A stretch of DNA of 64,000 nt from a virus, in IMG/VR virus record IMGVR_UViG_3300010413_000020, positions 1 through 64,000 of that record. One strand, given 5' to 3'. The notes under the pieces were generated by a model. The model worked only from the letters and a program-made list of their open reading frames with translations. It was not told the origin of the DNA and did no database searches. Every line of letters begins with the position of its first letter. Position 1 is the first letter of the stretch. The translations under genes were made by a program, and so were the position numbers. Shown here piece after piece: positions 17,122 to 27,263 of the stretch.

Positions 17122-17156
17122 CAGCCTTTACTGAAAAAAGACATTGGAGGATTTGA

Positions 17157-20100
17157 ATGTCTGCACTTTTCAAAATAGACCAATCGGGATTACCCGCAGG
17201 AATTTACGGGCGAGCTCGTCAAGATTTATCAATCGGAAGTACCATAACTTTTACTGCGGAAGATGCGAGCCCTCCAATTTTTACCTATTTATGGGAACTG
17301 ATTAGTGAACCTCCGGGTTCTACGGTTGTAGTAGGTACTCCAACTGCTCAGAGTTGTACGGTCACATTATCTGAAACCGGTGGCTATCTTATGCGGCTTA
17401 CTGTGGATGCAGGGTTACCTAGTGAAGATATCCAGGTTTTATATTTTGGTGTTGCTCTTGCGGGTAGTGGTCTTTGTATCCCAGCTTTCAACGAAACTTA
17501 TTTCGACAATAGTCAGCCTCCATATACGGGAGAGCGTGGATATGAAGAAAAACTGACAAACTGGATTAAATGGGTTGATGGAAATTCAGGAAAAGGAATT
17601 CGGAAACCCAAAGTCATCGATATAGTAGATTGTACCCAACCACCACCGACTGAAAACGATGGCGATAGGTACATACTGGATAATACTCTTGGAACTATCG
17701 ATGCAGGGTGGGATGGCGGTGACCGAACCAACATCATGCAGTACGACCTCGCTACCGATACTTGGAGTGCCGAGGTACCTGAAGAGGGTTGGAGATGTCT
17801 TGTTGATGCCTTAAATACCGACGCCGTATTTGTTGACGATCCTCCTACAGCGGCTTATTGGGAAGTTCAACCGATAGCTTCCAATCTATGGACAACCGCT
17901 GCGGGAACCAGCGCGATAAAACGAACAGATAATACAACGGGCACTGCCGCGGGGGATTACGCTGTAAATGCCGGATGGGGTGGACAAGCGGATGCGGATT
18001 ATTCTTTTCATGGTGGCAATAGTTGTATAATAGATAGTGGGTCTATTAATACCGCAGTCTTTGGATATAATAACATCCTTGGCGGAGTAATTGGTTCTCC
18101 TAATAGCATAATTACCGGTCGAAATAATATTGTTAGTGGTGCTGACGATCACGGCACGCCTAGAGGAGATAATGCTGTATTCGGTTCGGACAATGACGTA
18201 CTTGAAGGAGGGAATGTTGTTGGAGGGTCTCAGAATATAGCTCGTCAGGGATACGTTGCAGTCTTTGGTTATGGCAACAATGTTCAAAGTAATTGTTCTC
18301 TTGTTGGTGGTATTTTCAATGATGTAGATGGATATGACAATTTTGTAGCCGGTGATGGTAATGAGGTGTACTCAGCACAGTGTGGAGCTATTGGTGCATT
18401 TAATGTTATAAACGCATCTTGCGATAAGTCTTTTGTTGGTGGTTCGGAAAATATACTAGGCAATTCTGTAGCATCTGAATATTCATTTGTATACGGTAGA
18501 AACAATGATGTTGATGCAGATTCAGTTGGACTTGCTGGATTTAATGTAGTGATCGCCAGGTCGTGTAATGTAGATGGTGACTACAATGCAGTATTTGGAT
18601 ACAATCATACAGTTCCGTCTGATTATTCCGCAGTATTTGGTTATCAGAATTCGCTGACAAAAGATCCAGTAACATTGCTTGGAGGAAGCGTTGTTGGTGG
18701 TCGGAGCAATACTGTTACTGGTGATTACAATACGGTTGTTGGATACAATAACAGTGTTGGGCAGACGACTCCCGGTTTAGGTTTATTTGTTGGAGGGCAA
18801 AGCAATATCGTTAATGGCGTTTTGGCCAAGGGAGAATACAAGGGATGGACCTTTGTTATGGGCCAAGGCAATGATGTATCGATGAATGAAGGAATTGTCG
18901 CGGGGTCTAGCAATATAGTGTGGTCAACTAACCCTGTCAGAAACACAGCGGTATTTGGAACGAGTAATTGGGTTGGGGCTTATTCAGATCCGGCAGGAAA
19001 TTGCATCGTTGCGGGTGAGCAGAATGACATTGACGGCATGTATAATTCTGTCTTTGGGTATGCGAATTTAGTGGTCGGATATTGGAATGGCAATCTGGTT
19101 GGTGGTGAATATAACGAGGTAAATGGAAACGACAACTTAGTCGGTGGTGTAAGCAATTCTGTTACGTTGTCGTCTAATATAGTTGCTGGTAGTTACAATG
19201 ATGTAGATGGTGATTGGTGCGCTGTTTTTGGGTCTGGAAATACGGCTGGAGGTGCAGGAGCAACAGGATATTCTGTAATCGCTGGATCTGGAAATACCTG
19301 GGGCACGTATTACAGCGTAGTGTTCGGGGAAAGCAATACGATAGGAGCAACGTATCTTTCAGGGCATTCGTTGGTGCATGGCTACAATAACAGCGTTGAG
19401 GGCGATTCTGTAAATGAGTACGGATACAATTACGTCTTTGGAAATTCCCATGACGTTGATGGCGATTACAACGCAGTTTTTGGGTATAGTCACGATGTAA
19501 ATAATAATTATTGTGCTGTATTTGGAAATGACCATACGATTGGAGCTACGATTGCTTCTGTTGGTTCTGTGGTTGGTGGGTATAGCCATGATGTAGATGG
19601 AGGATTTGGACCAGGAGTGCATGGTTATAACACTGTTTTTGGGTATGACCACAACATAGATGGAGATATGAATGGTGTATTCGGTAGGTCACATACGATA
19701 ATTGGTCATTCCAATCTAGTTGGTGGTTCGACTCATACGATTTCTGGAGTTGTACATCTTTGTGTTATTGGAGGTGAACTACACACGATCAATACAGGGT
19801 CATTACGCTCTGCTATTTTTGGAAGTCAAAATACGATTGGTGCGACATATGGAAGTCCAGCATCGTTGATCGCTGGTGGTTTCAATACAGTAGATGGGAG
19901 TTCTAGTATTGTTGGATACAACTGTGTAGTTGCCTATGCAGCCGACGTTGATGGCGATTACAACGCAGTGTTTGGAAGTGATCAGACGGTTGCTGGCGAT
20001 TACAATGCCGTATTTGGATATAGTCATGTTGTGCCAGTAGATGCATCGGCGGTATTTGGATACGATCATACATTGGCTTCAGGATCGGACTACTGTCTTG

Positions 20101-22844
20101 TCGGCGGTCAGAGTCATACGGTTGGGGCGACGGTTCTAAGCGCACATTCAATAGTTGTTGGCTGGGGCCATGCTGTCAATGGCTACGATGATAACAAGGG
20201 TGGTTTCTTCGGATACAATGCTGTTTTTGGAGAGACGCATAACATTACTGGAAAAGGAAACGTTGTTGGCGGTGGTAATAACTATATAGGCCCTGGTGGT
20301 CCAGCAATAAACACTAATTATAATGCAGTCTTCGGTGCTAATCATGTGATATATGACTCTGGTCTTAATTTGGTTTCAGGCCAGAGCAATTATGTTAACT
20401 CTAATTTCAATGTCGTTGGAGGCCAAGATCAAAATATTTATGTAGGATCTGATTGGTGTGTTCTTGGAGGCTACGGACATATAGTAGGCAATACTTATGG
20501 TAGTAACTATTCATTGGTTGCAGGGTCATTAAATTCAGTAGATGGAAGTTCGAGTGAAATTGGATTCAATTGCGTAGTTGGAGACTCTTGTAATATAGAT
20601 GGAGATTACAATGCAGTGTTTGGCCTTGGGCATACGGTAGCTTCTAGTTATAACCTTGTAAGTGGAAATCCGCACACTATTTATGCAGATTCAGACTATT
20701 GTGTAGTTGGAGGATATGGACACACAATAGGATTGACAGATGAATCTCCCTATTCAGCGGTGTTTGGTCAAAGTCATTCTGTGGATGGCGCTCCAGGTGG
20801 AACAAATGGCCATAGTATCGTGGCTGGACAATTTCATGTTGTAAGTGGATTTTGTGAGGCTGTCTTTGGTGGGTACAATACAGTAGGCTCCGCTGGTGGT
20901 GAGACATATAATATTGTTGCTGGTAGTGACCATACTGTTGTTGGTGAATGGAATGCAGTATTCGGATATCTCCAAGAAGTTTATAAACAAGGCAATGCTG
21001 TTTTTGGAAGTACTAATTATGTTAATAGTTTTCACAATGTTGTAGGAGGAGAAGGACAAACTATCAATTTAGATAGTGATTACTGTGTTGTTGGTGGTTA
21101 TGGACACACTATAGGAGCTACGACTGAGTGCTCATATTCGGCAGTGTTTGGTGAAAGTAATGTTGTTGATGGTGGAGGTACAAGTCGTTCACATAATATA
21201 GTTGCTGGTGAAACACACGATGTAGACATAAGCCATAGTGCAGTCTTTGGCCTAACGAATACTGTTTTGGGTACAACTAGTGGTGCAGTAATTGTGGCTG
21301 GAGAATTGAATTCCGTAACTGGTGATTACAATGCAGTTTTTGGACTAAGCAATACAATAGGTGCAGAGTGGTCTGTAGCTTCTGGTAATTCTAATAATAT
21401 TTATGGAGGTTCTGATTATTGTGCAGTTTTCGGAGATAACAATGGGATAGGGTTCCTCTATGATAGCCCGCATACGGCTGTTTTTGGAGATTCCAATGGT
21501 GTGGATGGAAGCGTAGCGAATGAGATTGGTTGCAATGTTGTTGGTGGGTACTACAATTCGATTGGGGCTGACTATAGTGCAGTTTTTGGGTATGCGAATA
21601 CTTTGCACAGTGACTATAGTTTTGTAGCTGGGGGCTCGAATAGTATTGGAGTAACTATAGATGCGCCATACAGTGTTGTCTTTGGACAGAATAATACTGT
21701 CAATGGGTTCAATTATTTAGGAACCGATTATGGTCATAGCTTAGTTCATGGTGCGTTAAATTCTGTTACTAGTTTTGGGTCGATTGTGATTGGTCAACAG
21801 AACACAATTTCAGCTTCTTACACGTCAACTTTCACGGCTGTCTTTGGATACCAGAATACTGTTGGAGTAAATGCAGATAGTAACTATTCAATAGTTGCGG
21901 GATTTAGTCATGATGTAGATGGAAAATATTGTGCAGTTTTTGGAGTTAATAATGTTGTTCTTGGAGATTGGAATCTAATTGGAGGAAATGCTAATGGCAT
22001 TACTGGCGGTAGAAATGTTTTTGGAGGTCTGAATAGTTCAGTAGTTGGTGATTACAATGTTGGTGGTGGTGAAAGTCAAGATGTGACAGGTGGGCATAAT
22101 ATTGTTGCTGGATATGCACATGATGTAGCTAGTGATTATTGTGCTATATTTGGAAATTATAATGTTGTTGGTGCAACCTATGGAAGTCACATGTCTTTGG
22201 TTGCTGGGTATTGGAATACTGTAGATGGGTCTTCATCTGCAATTGGGCGCAACTGTGTAGTTGGAGAACAATGTAATGTAGATGGGGATTACAACGCTGT
22301 TTTTGGATATGGTCATTCGGCAGTAGAGTCGTATGCTCTTGTTTATGGGAAAAGCGCAAAAGCCAATTGGTTTGGTCAGATGGCATTTTCGGGATTTGCC
22401 CCCTCTACATCTTATCCTGGTGAGTCTCAGAACAATCTCTTCTCTGCGTCATGTGAATGCCTTGGAGATCCGGCTGCATTTACACAATTGTATCCCGATG
22501 GTCACGGCGGTTCTAAAGATTTGTTGATGCAGGTCGATGGATCGTATTATTTCCATTTTGCGGTATTGGCCAGAAAGAAAGGCCAGGGAGCAACAGAGCA
22601 AACGGCGTCATGGTATGGAAGAGTCATGGCGCAGCGCGATAGCGGAGGATCTGGTCTTGTTGCAAGCGCATCTGTTACTCCAGATTTTGCAACTAGCAAT
22701 GGTGATGAATCGAGTTGGGGTTTTCAGGTGTCAGTTGATGGAAGTCACAATATAGTATTTGAAGGCAAGGGTTCGGCAGATGCCACGAATCCTACTTATT
22801 TTCAGTTGATGGTTTGGGGTCCAAATGTTAATACTACTAATTAA
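17157..22844 (+). CDS. Giant beta-repeat tail fibre / adhesin-like protein
   Basis: 1895 residues, start ATG with TTGGAGG upstream. Residues about 20-105 look like an Ig/PKD-like domain (F-T-Y-L-W-E-L-I-S-E-P-P-G-S). From about 285 to 1735 the chain is built of short repeats of roughly 14-16 residues with the pattern Y-N-A-V-F-G-x-x-N-x-V-x-G or S-x-V-A-G-x-x-N-x-V. This resembles the left-handed beta-roll of YadA/Hep_Hag trimeric adhesin heads. The last 150 residues (from about 1740) are a distinct non-repeat domain, probably the receptor-binding or trimerisation tip. It is likely a host-recognition fibre at the tail end, and by far the longest gene in the window. Confidence 0.75.
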   Translation: MSALFKIDQSGLPAGIYGRARQDLSIGSTITFTAEDASPPIFTYLWELISEPPGSTVVVGTPTAQSCTVTLSETGGYLMRLTVDAGLPSEDIQVLYFGVALAGSGLCIPAFNETYFDNSQPPYTGERGYEEKLTNWIKWVDGNSGKGIRKPKVIDIVDCTQPPPTENDGDRYILDNTLGTIDAGWDGGDRTNIMQYDLATDTWSAEVPEEGWRCLVDALNTDAVFVDDPPTAAYWEVQPIASNLWTTAAGTSAIKRTDNTTGTAAGDYAVNAGWGGQADADYSFHGGNSCIIDSGSINTAVFGYNNILGGVIGSPNSIITGRNNIVSGADDHGTPRGDNAVFGSDNDVLEGGNVVGGSQNIARQGYVAVFGYGNNVQSNCSLVGGIFNDVDGYDNFVAGDGNEVYSAQCGAIGAFNVINASCDKSFVGGSENILGNSVASEYSFVYGRNNDVDADSVGLAGFNVVIARSCNVDGDYNAVFGYNHTVPSDYSAVFGYQNSLTKDPVTLLGGSVVGGRSNTVTGDYNTVVGYNNSVGQTTPGLGLFVGGQSNIVNGVLAKGEYKGWTFVMGQGNDVSMNEGIVAGSSNIVWSTNPVRNTAVFGTSNWVGAYSDPAGNCIVAGEQNDIDGMYNSVFGYANLVVGYWNGNLVGGEYNEVNGNDNLVGGVSNSVTLSSNIVAGSYNDVDGDWCAVFGSGNTAGGAGATGYSVIAGSGNTWGTYYSVVFGESNTIGATYLSGHSLVHGYNNSVEGDSVNEYGYNYVFGNSHDVDGDYNAVFGYSHDVNNNYCAVFGNDHTIGATIASVGSVVGGYSHDVDGGFGPGVHGYNTVFGYDHNIDGDMNGVFGRSHTIIGHSNLVGGSTHTISGVVHLCVIGGELHTINTGSLRSAIFGSQNTIGATYGSPASLIAGGFNTVDGSSSIVGYNCVVAYAADVDGDYNAVFGSDQTVAGDYNAVFGYSHVVPVDASAVFGYDHTLASGSDYCLVGGQSHTVGATVLSAHSIVVGWGHAVNGYDDNKGGFFGYNAVFGETHNITGKGNVVGGGNNYIGPGGPAINTNYNAVFGANHVIYDSGLNLVSGQSNYVNSNFNVVGGQDQNIYVGSDWCVLGGYGHIVGNTYGSNYSLVAGSLNSVDGSSSEIGFNCVVGDSCNIDGDYNAVFGLGHTVASSYNLVSGNPHTIYADSDYCVVGGYGHTIGLTDESPYSAVFGQSHSVDGAPGGTNGHSIVAGQFHVVSGFCEAVFGGYNTVGSAGGETYNIVAGSDHTVVGEWNAVFGYLQEVYKQGNAVFGSTNYVNSFHNVVGGEGQTINLDSDYCVVGGYGHTIGATTECSYSAVFGESNVVDGGGTSRSHNIVAGETHDVDISHSAVFGLTNTVLGTTSGAVIVAGELNSVTGDYNAVFGLSNTIGAEWSVASGNSNNIYGGSDYCAVFGDNNGIGFLYDSPHTAVFGDSNGVDGSVANEIGCNVVGGYYNSIGADYSAVFGYANTLHSDYSFVAGGSNSIGVTIDAPYSVVFGQNNTVNGFNYLGTDYGHSLVHGALNSVTSFGSIVIGQQNTISASYTSTFTAVFGYQNTVGVNADSNYSIVAGFSHDVDGKYCAVFGVNNVVLGDWNLIGGNANGITGGRNVFGGLNSSVVGDYNVGGGESQDVTGGHNIVAGYAHDVASDYCAIFGNYNVVGATYGSHMSLVAGYWNTVDGSSSAIGRNCVVGEQCNVDGDYNAVFGYGHSAVESYALVYGKSAKANWFGQMAFSGFAPSTSYPGESQNNLFSASCECLGDPAAFTQLYPDGHGGSKDLLMQVDGSYYFHFAVLARKKGQGATEQTASWYGRVMAQRDSGGSGLVASASVTPDFATSNGDESSWGFQVSVDGSHNIVFEGKGSADATNPTYFQLMVWGPNVNTTN
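18000..22350 (+). repeat. Coding tandem repeats of the fibre gene
   Basis: Units of about 42-48 bases encode the A-V-F-G / V-V-G-G / N-x-V-D-G beta-strand repeats; recurrent DNA words are variants of GATTACAATGCAGT and TTTGGATA. Copies have diverged at synonymous and surface positions, so the array is old rather than freshly expanded. It gives raw material for homologous slippage and fibre length change. Confidence 0.7.
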
Positions 22845-22897
22845 CAATTCAAATAGCGTTCATTATAGTAATGGGCGCGAGACAAAGGAGTAAGGAC

Positions 22898-23227
22898 ATG
22901 GGTTTTCAAATTGCAACGACGACAGCAACAGACACGTCGTACGCTAGTGCGTACTACAAAATTCGAGATGTCCATTACGACCTGAGCAAGAAAAGATGTA
23001 CGTTTTCTCTGGAGGCGTACAAGGACAAGACTGCTCGGGACGATGGAAAAGCTCAAATACGCGGGGTGCCGACGCCAATGCGATTCTCGGTAACCGGAGA
23101 TGACTTCGACACGTACTTTGGAGATACTGTTCTAGACGATGATGGAAAGAATCTCTGGAAACAGTGTTACGAGTATGCGCGAGCACAAGCTGCTTATTCG
23201 GGTGCTACTGACGTGGACCCGGATTAG
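22898..23227 (+). CDS. Hypothetical tail-region protein
   Basis: 109 residues from the ATG at 22898 (AAAGGAG upstream); an in-frame ATG at 22871 has no ribosome binding site. Contains Y-Y-K-I-R-D-V-H-Y-D and S-L-E-A-Y-K-D-K-T-A-R, beta-rich, with an acidic end. Follows the fibre gene and may be a small fibre or baseplate accessory protein; no family is recognised. Confidence 0.6.
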   Translation: MGFQIATTTATDTSYASAYYKIRDVHYDLSKKRCTFSLEAYKDKTARDDGKAQIRGVPTPMRFSVTGDDFDTYFGDTVLDDDGKNLWKQCYEYARAQAAYSGATDVDPD

Positions 23228-23268
23228 TAAATGAAGAAGTGTAACTAAAGGAGCAGAAAGGAAGAAAA

Positions 23269-23853
23269 ATGACTATAACCCACGCAAAAATTTTACAGTT
23301 GAACCGAGTACTTCGAGATTTAAGTACTTCGATAGAGAAGAAGTACGTCAAATTACATTATGCCTTAGGCCGTAATTTGGCGTACCTCGAACCCATTCTT
23401 AAAGTGGTAGGGGATCTTCAGTCCCCTGATCCAGAGTACAGCAAATATGAGGATGAGAGGCGAAAGCTCTTAAACAAGTTTGCGAGAAAAGATGAGAAGA
23501 AGCGTCCTATTAAAAAAGAAATCCCTTTACCGAGTGGAGCGGTCAATCAAGAGTTCGATATTGAAGACCAGGATGCTTTCGATGCTGCGCTCAAAGAATT
23601 AGACGAAAAAGAAGAGTTTGCCAAAATTGTTGAGGACGAAAAAGATCGAGTTAAACAATTTAATGAACTCATGAAAGCGGAAGTAGAACTGGATAAGGTT
23701 TACGTTATCAAGATGAGTAAATGTAAACCCCAGAATGCATTTGATGGTATTCAAATGCATTTACTGTTGGAATGCGGGATTCTTGAATGGGATATAGCTG
23801 ACGATGACGATTCGTGGGCGGAAATCCCAGAAATAACCAAGGTAGCATCATAA
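23269..23853 (+). CDS. Hypothetical coiled-coil protein
   Basis: 194 residues, largely helical and highly charged, with a central Lys/Glu-rich segment (D-E-K-K-R-P-I-K-K-E) and an acidic C-terminus (D-D-D-D-S-W). No family is recognised. It lies in the tail block between the fibre and hub genes. Confidence 0.6.
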   Translation: MTITHAKILQLNRVLRDLSTSIEKKYVKLHYALGRNLAYLEPILKVVGDLQSPDPEYSKYEDERRKLLNKFARKDEKKRPIKKEIPLPSGAVNQEFDIEDQDAFDAALKELDEKEEFAKIVEDEKDRVKQFNELMKAEVELDKVYVIKMSKCKPQNAFDGIQMHLLLECGILEWDIADDDDSWAEIPEITKVAS

Positions 23854-23879
23854 ATGTTGCCGAGGGAGGAGCGACCTGA

Positions 23880-24347
23880 ATGGCATATCGTGGTGGATAT
23901 GGAGTTATTGCGCATGGACGTTCCCAGTTTGGAGCTGCCGCTAGTGGGATAGAACCGCGGTTTAAACGGGTTTCCTCTCCCTACGATGGACAGATTAAGG
24001 TCCCGCGTCCTTTTATTTGGCCTACTTTTGAAATTTATTTTTTCAGTAGTTCATTTGATTTCCATGAAGGTCCACCCGAAGGTTTTGATTTTGAAGTCAG
24101 TGAAAATGGGGGGACTGACTTTCTTTCCGTTTTTGATTTAGCCTCTCCCTATAGTATTGATTGGCGACTCAAAGACGGTCAAACGGTATGGGTCAAAATA
24201 CAAAAACTAACCGGTAAATGGCCGGAAGGTTCGGAGATAATTATCCGTAGCACAATGCATGACGAATTCGGACAGGAAGTGACTAAAGAAGTACCCGTTT
24301 TGTGGACCGACCCCGATTCTTTTCCATATGGCCCAGGAGCTCCCTAA
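23880..24347 (+). CDS. Hypothetical tail/baseplate protein
   Basis: 155 residues, start ATG with GGGAGGAG upstream. A beta-rich protein with an aromatic stretch (W-P-T-F-E-I-Y-F-F-S-S-S-F-D-F) and a jelly-roll-like pattern. The stop overlaps the next start (TAATG). Probably a structural tail component by position. Confidence 0.55.
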   Translation: MAYRGGYGVIAHGRSQFGAAASGIEPRFKRVSSPYDGQIKVPRPFIWPTFEIYFFSSSFDFHEGPPEGFDFEVSENGGTDFLSVFDLASPYSIDWRLKDGQTVWVKIQKLTGKWPEGSEIIIRSTMHDEFGQEVTKEVPVLWTDPDSFPYGPGAP

Positions 24348-24850
24348 TGCCTTTTGATTGGCACTTTTTCACCGAAGGTCGTCCCCCAGGACCAATAGGT
24401 CGTAGATGTCATCGAGGCCCGATGATTGATGTGGAAGTTGTGATGTCGCGGCCTTTTACCTATATGATTCCGTATAATACATTACGGAAACGGCTTCTCG
24501 ACCATATTGTGGATACGGAACTGGTTGCTGTTCAGACCCGTGAGGTGGTCTTACGGTCTCTCAACACGGAACTTGGACCTATGTTTTTGCGTTTGGCTCC
24601 TAGAAAAAAGGGATTACAAGTTCCTATTTGTGAAAAACGAAATAGTATAGATATTGAAAAAGACCTGGAATATCTCAATCCTTTTTATTTGAATGCTGCA
24701 CAACAATTATTTGATTATGGTTTGCCACAACAACAAATAACCCTTCTTGTGGCGGCTTTAAAGTCTAATAGTCCTATTCTTCGAGTAGCGGGAAAGTGTG
24801 CGGTTATTCTGATAGCTGCGTTTACGGAGATGGACTATCACAATGGGTGA
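24347..24850 (+). CDS. Hypothetical tail/baseplate protein
   Basis: 167 residues from the ATG at 24347, which overlaps the preceding stop; a longer reading to 24302 has no start signal. Helical C-terminal half, L-V-A-A-L-K-S-N-S-P-I-L-R. No family is recognised. It overlaps the next gene by 8 bases. Confidence 0.55.
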   Translation: MPFDWHFFTEGRPPGPIGRRCHRGPMIDVEVVMSRPFTYMIPYNTLRKRLLDHIVDTELVAVQTREVVLRSLNTELGPMFLRLAPRKKGLQVPICEKRNSIDIEKDLEYLNPFYLNAAQQLFDYGLPQQQITLLVAALKSNSPILRVAGKCAVILIAAFTEMDYHNG

Positions 24851-27263
24851 TTACACTGTAAATGAGTTTAAACAGGCAGCCTTCCTGGTTTATATAAATG
24901 GTCTCGAGATTCCCATAATCAGTGCAGTAGCGCAGTATGGTATCTGGACGATGCCTACGTTAACTATCGATTTGGTCCCCCATCCTATGCTTACACGAGT
25001 AGGCAGTGAAGATCGTTTACAGGTTGCAGTTTTTTACTTGGATTTTCACTGGGACCCCGAAAATCCACAATTTTGTCTTTTAGGCGAATTCGAAGTTGTT
25101 GGGTGGGGATACACCAATTTAGGTGACGGGCAGAGAAGTATTCAACTTCAGTGTGTTTCACATATTCAAATTTTTGAGCAACTTCATTTTTATTATATTT
25201 CGGGATTAGAAGATATTACTACTTCTTGTGGTGGTAGTATTAAAACAGATACAAGTACCGTTACGCAGACTAAAGTACTGTATCCTGCTTCACTATTTAT
25301 CGAAGGGTTAACGTCACCATCTTCGGTTGAAGTCGATAGTCCAGGAGGTGAAACGGTAAACGCTTCAACGGATAATTATATTAAACGTCCTATCGATTTT
25401 GTAACTAATATTTTTAGAGCACTTTTGCGTCCCGTTGATACTGTCAAAAAAGATCCATATAGTGTAGATGCAAGCTCTGAATTTATACCTCAAGCTTCTT
25501 CCGCGGTTCCTGGAAAGAATTTTTTTGCTAGATGGCTCAATATGACCGGTTTTCATAGGCGTTGGGCAGCTCTACCATTTATGGAAGATAATCCACGAGA
25601 TGGGTGTTTTCCTTTAGTTAAGGCAGTACAGGATACAAATACCTTACCCGCGTTGCAACAACAGATTGGACAAAGTGTAGGTAATTCGGGAAGTGCATGG
25701 CAATTACTCCAACAGGTTTTGGGGTATATGTATATGGAAATAGGAATGATTCCTTGTCCACCTGCCGTGGTGACTGCTAAGAAAACCGGAAAAATAGAAG
25801 GGAAAGGAACACCTACAAAAAATAAATTTCAATCTTTGGTTTCATTCTTTGTAAAACCGCAGTGTATGTTTGCATTACCCCCCGTCTGTAACGTGGTGTT
25901 TCCTTCGATGGTCTCTAATTATTCTTTCAGGGAGACTTTTATTACACAACCTACTCGCATTTATTTGGGAGAAGCGTTTATTTCAAATGTTCTTAAACAA
26001 GCTAATTACAATATGTCTGCTATCTTGAGTGATTTATTGACCACCGGATTTCCTCCTGAAGTTAGAGCTCGAATGCAACAACTTAATTTGGCACAGCAGG
26101 CTAGTCACAAAAACTTTTTATTATTCCCTGAAGAATTTTTTAAAGGTCCGGTTTCTAAACGGTTAAATGCTCCGCCATGGATGTGGATGTTGGCCCAACA
26201 AGAAGCGGCGTTTATGAATAAAGAAAATCTTAAAAAAGAAGAGGATCAGGCGCTATTAGAAGACTTAGAAAAATTTGCAGGAACTGAGGCGGCAGGCCCC
26301 TTAGGCAAGTTATTTGATATGTATGCTGAGTATGAGTATTTTCGTTCTCGGTATGCTGAACGAAGTGGGGGTGTAACCCTCGCCTGGAATCCGTATATCG
26401 TTCCGGGATTTCCTTTAGCGGTGTTTGATGACCGGAGTTTTAGCTTAGATAGTATGGGATATGTAAACCAACTAACTTTATCCATGGCTTCAGGTAATCC
26501 TCCGCATATGTCTACAAGTGTTGGACTTTCTTTTTTAAGAACAATGCATGAATTTTTAGGTCTTCTTGACAGTGGAAGCGGTTCTGTGACTAATGAGAAT
26601 GCCAGTAATTTTGATATATCCCCGATAGAAATTATTCCTGATGTCAGTGAGGCTTTTCAAAAGACTCAGAATGCACATACTTTATACAAAGGGTTGTTTT
26701 TTCGAAACGAACCTATGAATAAATCTGCCGTTTTTAATTGGCGAGATATGCTGGAAGTACGGAATCTGGATAATCAAGTATTAGATATAACTAAAAAATA
26801 TGGAGAATGGGACCCCTTTGTTAAATTGACGCCTAAAGCAGAATTTAATAGTTTATTCGAGAGTTACGATTCGGGGATGCGTTATGCATCTCGTCCTGTG
26901 TGTACTCTAAAAGAATATATCGAAACTTGGCATGGGAAATCCTTAGATTCTCTATTGGCTGCAGGTACCGTGCGGGGTGAATATAGATCTTTTTATAGTC
27001 CTGCAAGTGACCGCGGCAATAATAAGGGTGCAATTTTTTGGGGGAGAATTTATAAACTGAAACAGGGTCCGGGCACTGACCCCGGTCCTTCTGTAACTAA
27101 TTTGGGAGGTCCCCCGTCATACCTGCGGGAGGGGGATGATAAGTGGGTAACGGTGGATGCTTCGACTGGAATGCCACAAACTCGCCAAGATTGGGATGCA
27201 ATTTTAGAAGAATATCGTAAAATTATAAGAAGTGAAGAAGGAAAGTTGAGTCCACAATCATGA
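24843..27263 (+). CDS. Putative baseplate hub protein
   Basis: 806 residues. The N-terminal 120 residues look like a hub barrel domain: V-Y-I-N-G-L-E-I-P, then L-G-E-F-E-V-V-G-W-G-Y. An alpha/beta region follows, with a charged helix (K-E-E-D-Q-A-L-L-E-D-L-E-K-F). A large central hub of this size before amidase, gp25 and J proteins is the usual place of gp27/gpD-like components. The name rests on context and fold impression. It overlaps both neighbours by 4-8 bases. Confidence 0.5.
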   Translation: MGDYTVNEFKQAAFLVYINGLEIPIISAVAQYGIWTMPTLTIDLVPHPMLTRVGSEDRLQVAVFYLDFHWDPENPQFCLLGEFEVVGWGYTNLGDGQRSIQLQCVSHIQIFEQLHFYYISGLEDITTSCGGSIKTDTSTVTQTKVLYPASLFIEGLTSPSSVEVDSPGGETVNASTDNYIKRPIDFVTNIFRALLRPVDTVKKDPYSVDASSEFIPQASSAVPGKNFFARWLNMTGFHRRWAALPFMEDNPRDGCFPLVKAVQDTNTLPALQQQIGQSVGNSGSAWQLLQQVLGYMYMEIGMIPCPPAVVTAKKTGKIEGKGTPTKNKFQSLVSFFVKPQCMFALPPVCNVVFPSMVSNYSFRETFITQPTRIYLGEAFISNVLKQANYNMSAILSDLLTTGFPPEVRARMQQLNLAQQASHKNFLLFPEEFFKGPVSKRLNAPPWMWMLAQQEAAFMNKENLKKEEDQALLEDLEKFAGTEAAGPLGKLFDMYAEYEYFRSRYAERSGGVTLAWNPYIVPGFPLAVFDDRSFSLDSMGYVNQLTLSMASGNPPHMSTSVGLSFLRTMHEFLGLLDSGSGSVTNENASNFDISPIEIIPDVSEAFQKTQNAHTLYKGLFFRNEPMNKSAVFNWRDMLEVRNLDNQVLDITKKYGEWDPFVKLTPKAEFNSLFESYDSGMRYASRPVCTLKEYIETWHGKSLDSLLAAGTVRGEYRSFYSPASDRGNNKGAIFWGRIYKLKQGPGTDPGPSVTNLGGPPSYLREGDDKWVTVDASTGMPQTRQDWDAILEEYRKIIRSEEGKLSPQS

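Noticed and set aside
17500-22400. Minus-strand open frames antisense to the fibre gene
   Set aside because: They are low-complexity Ile/Thr/Ser or His/Gln-rich shadows of the repeat codons, without start signals.
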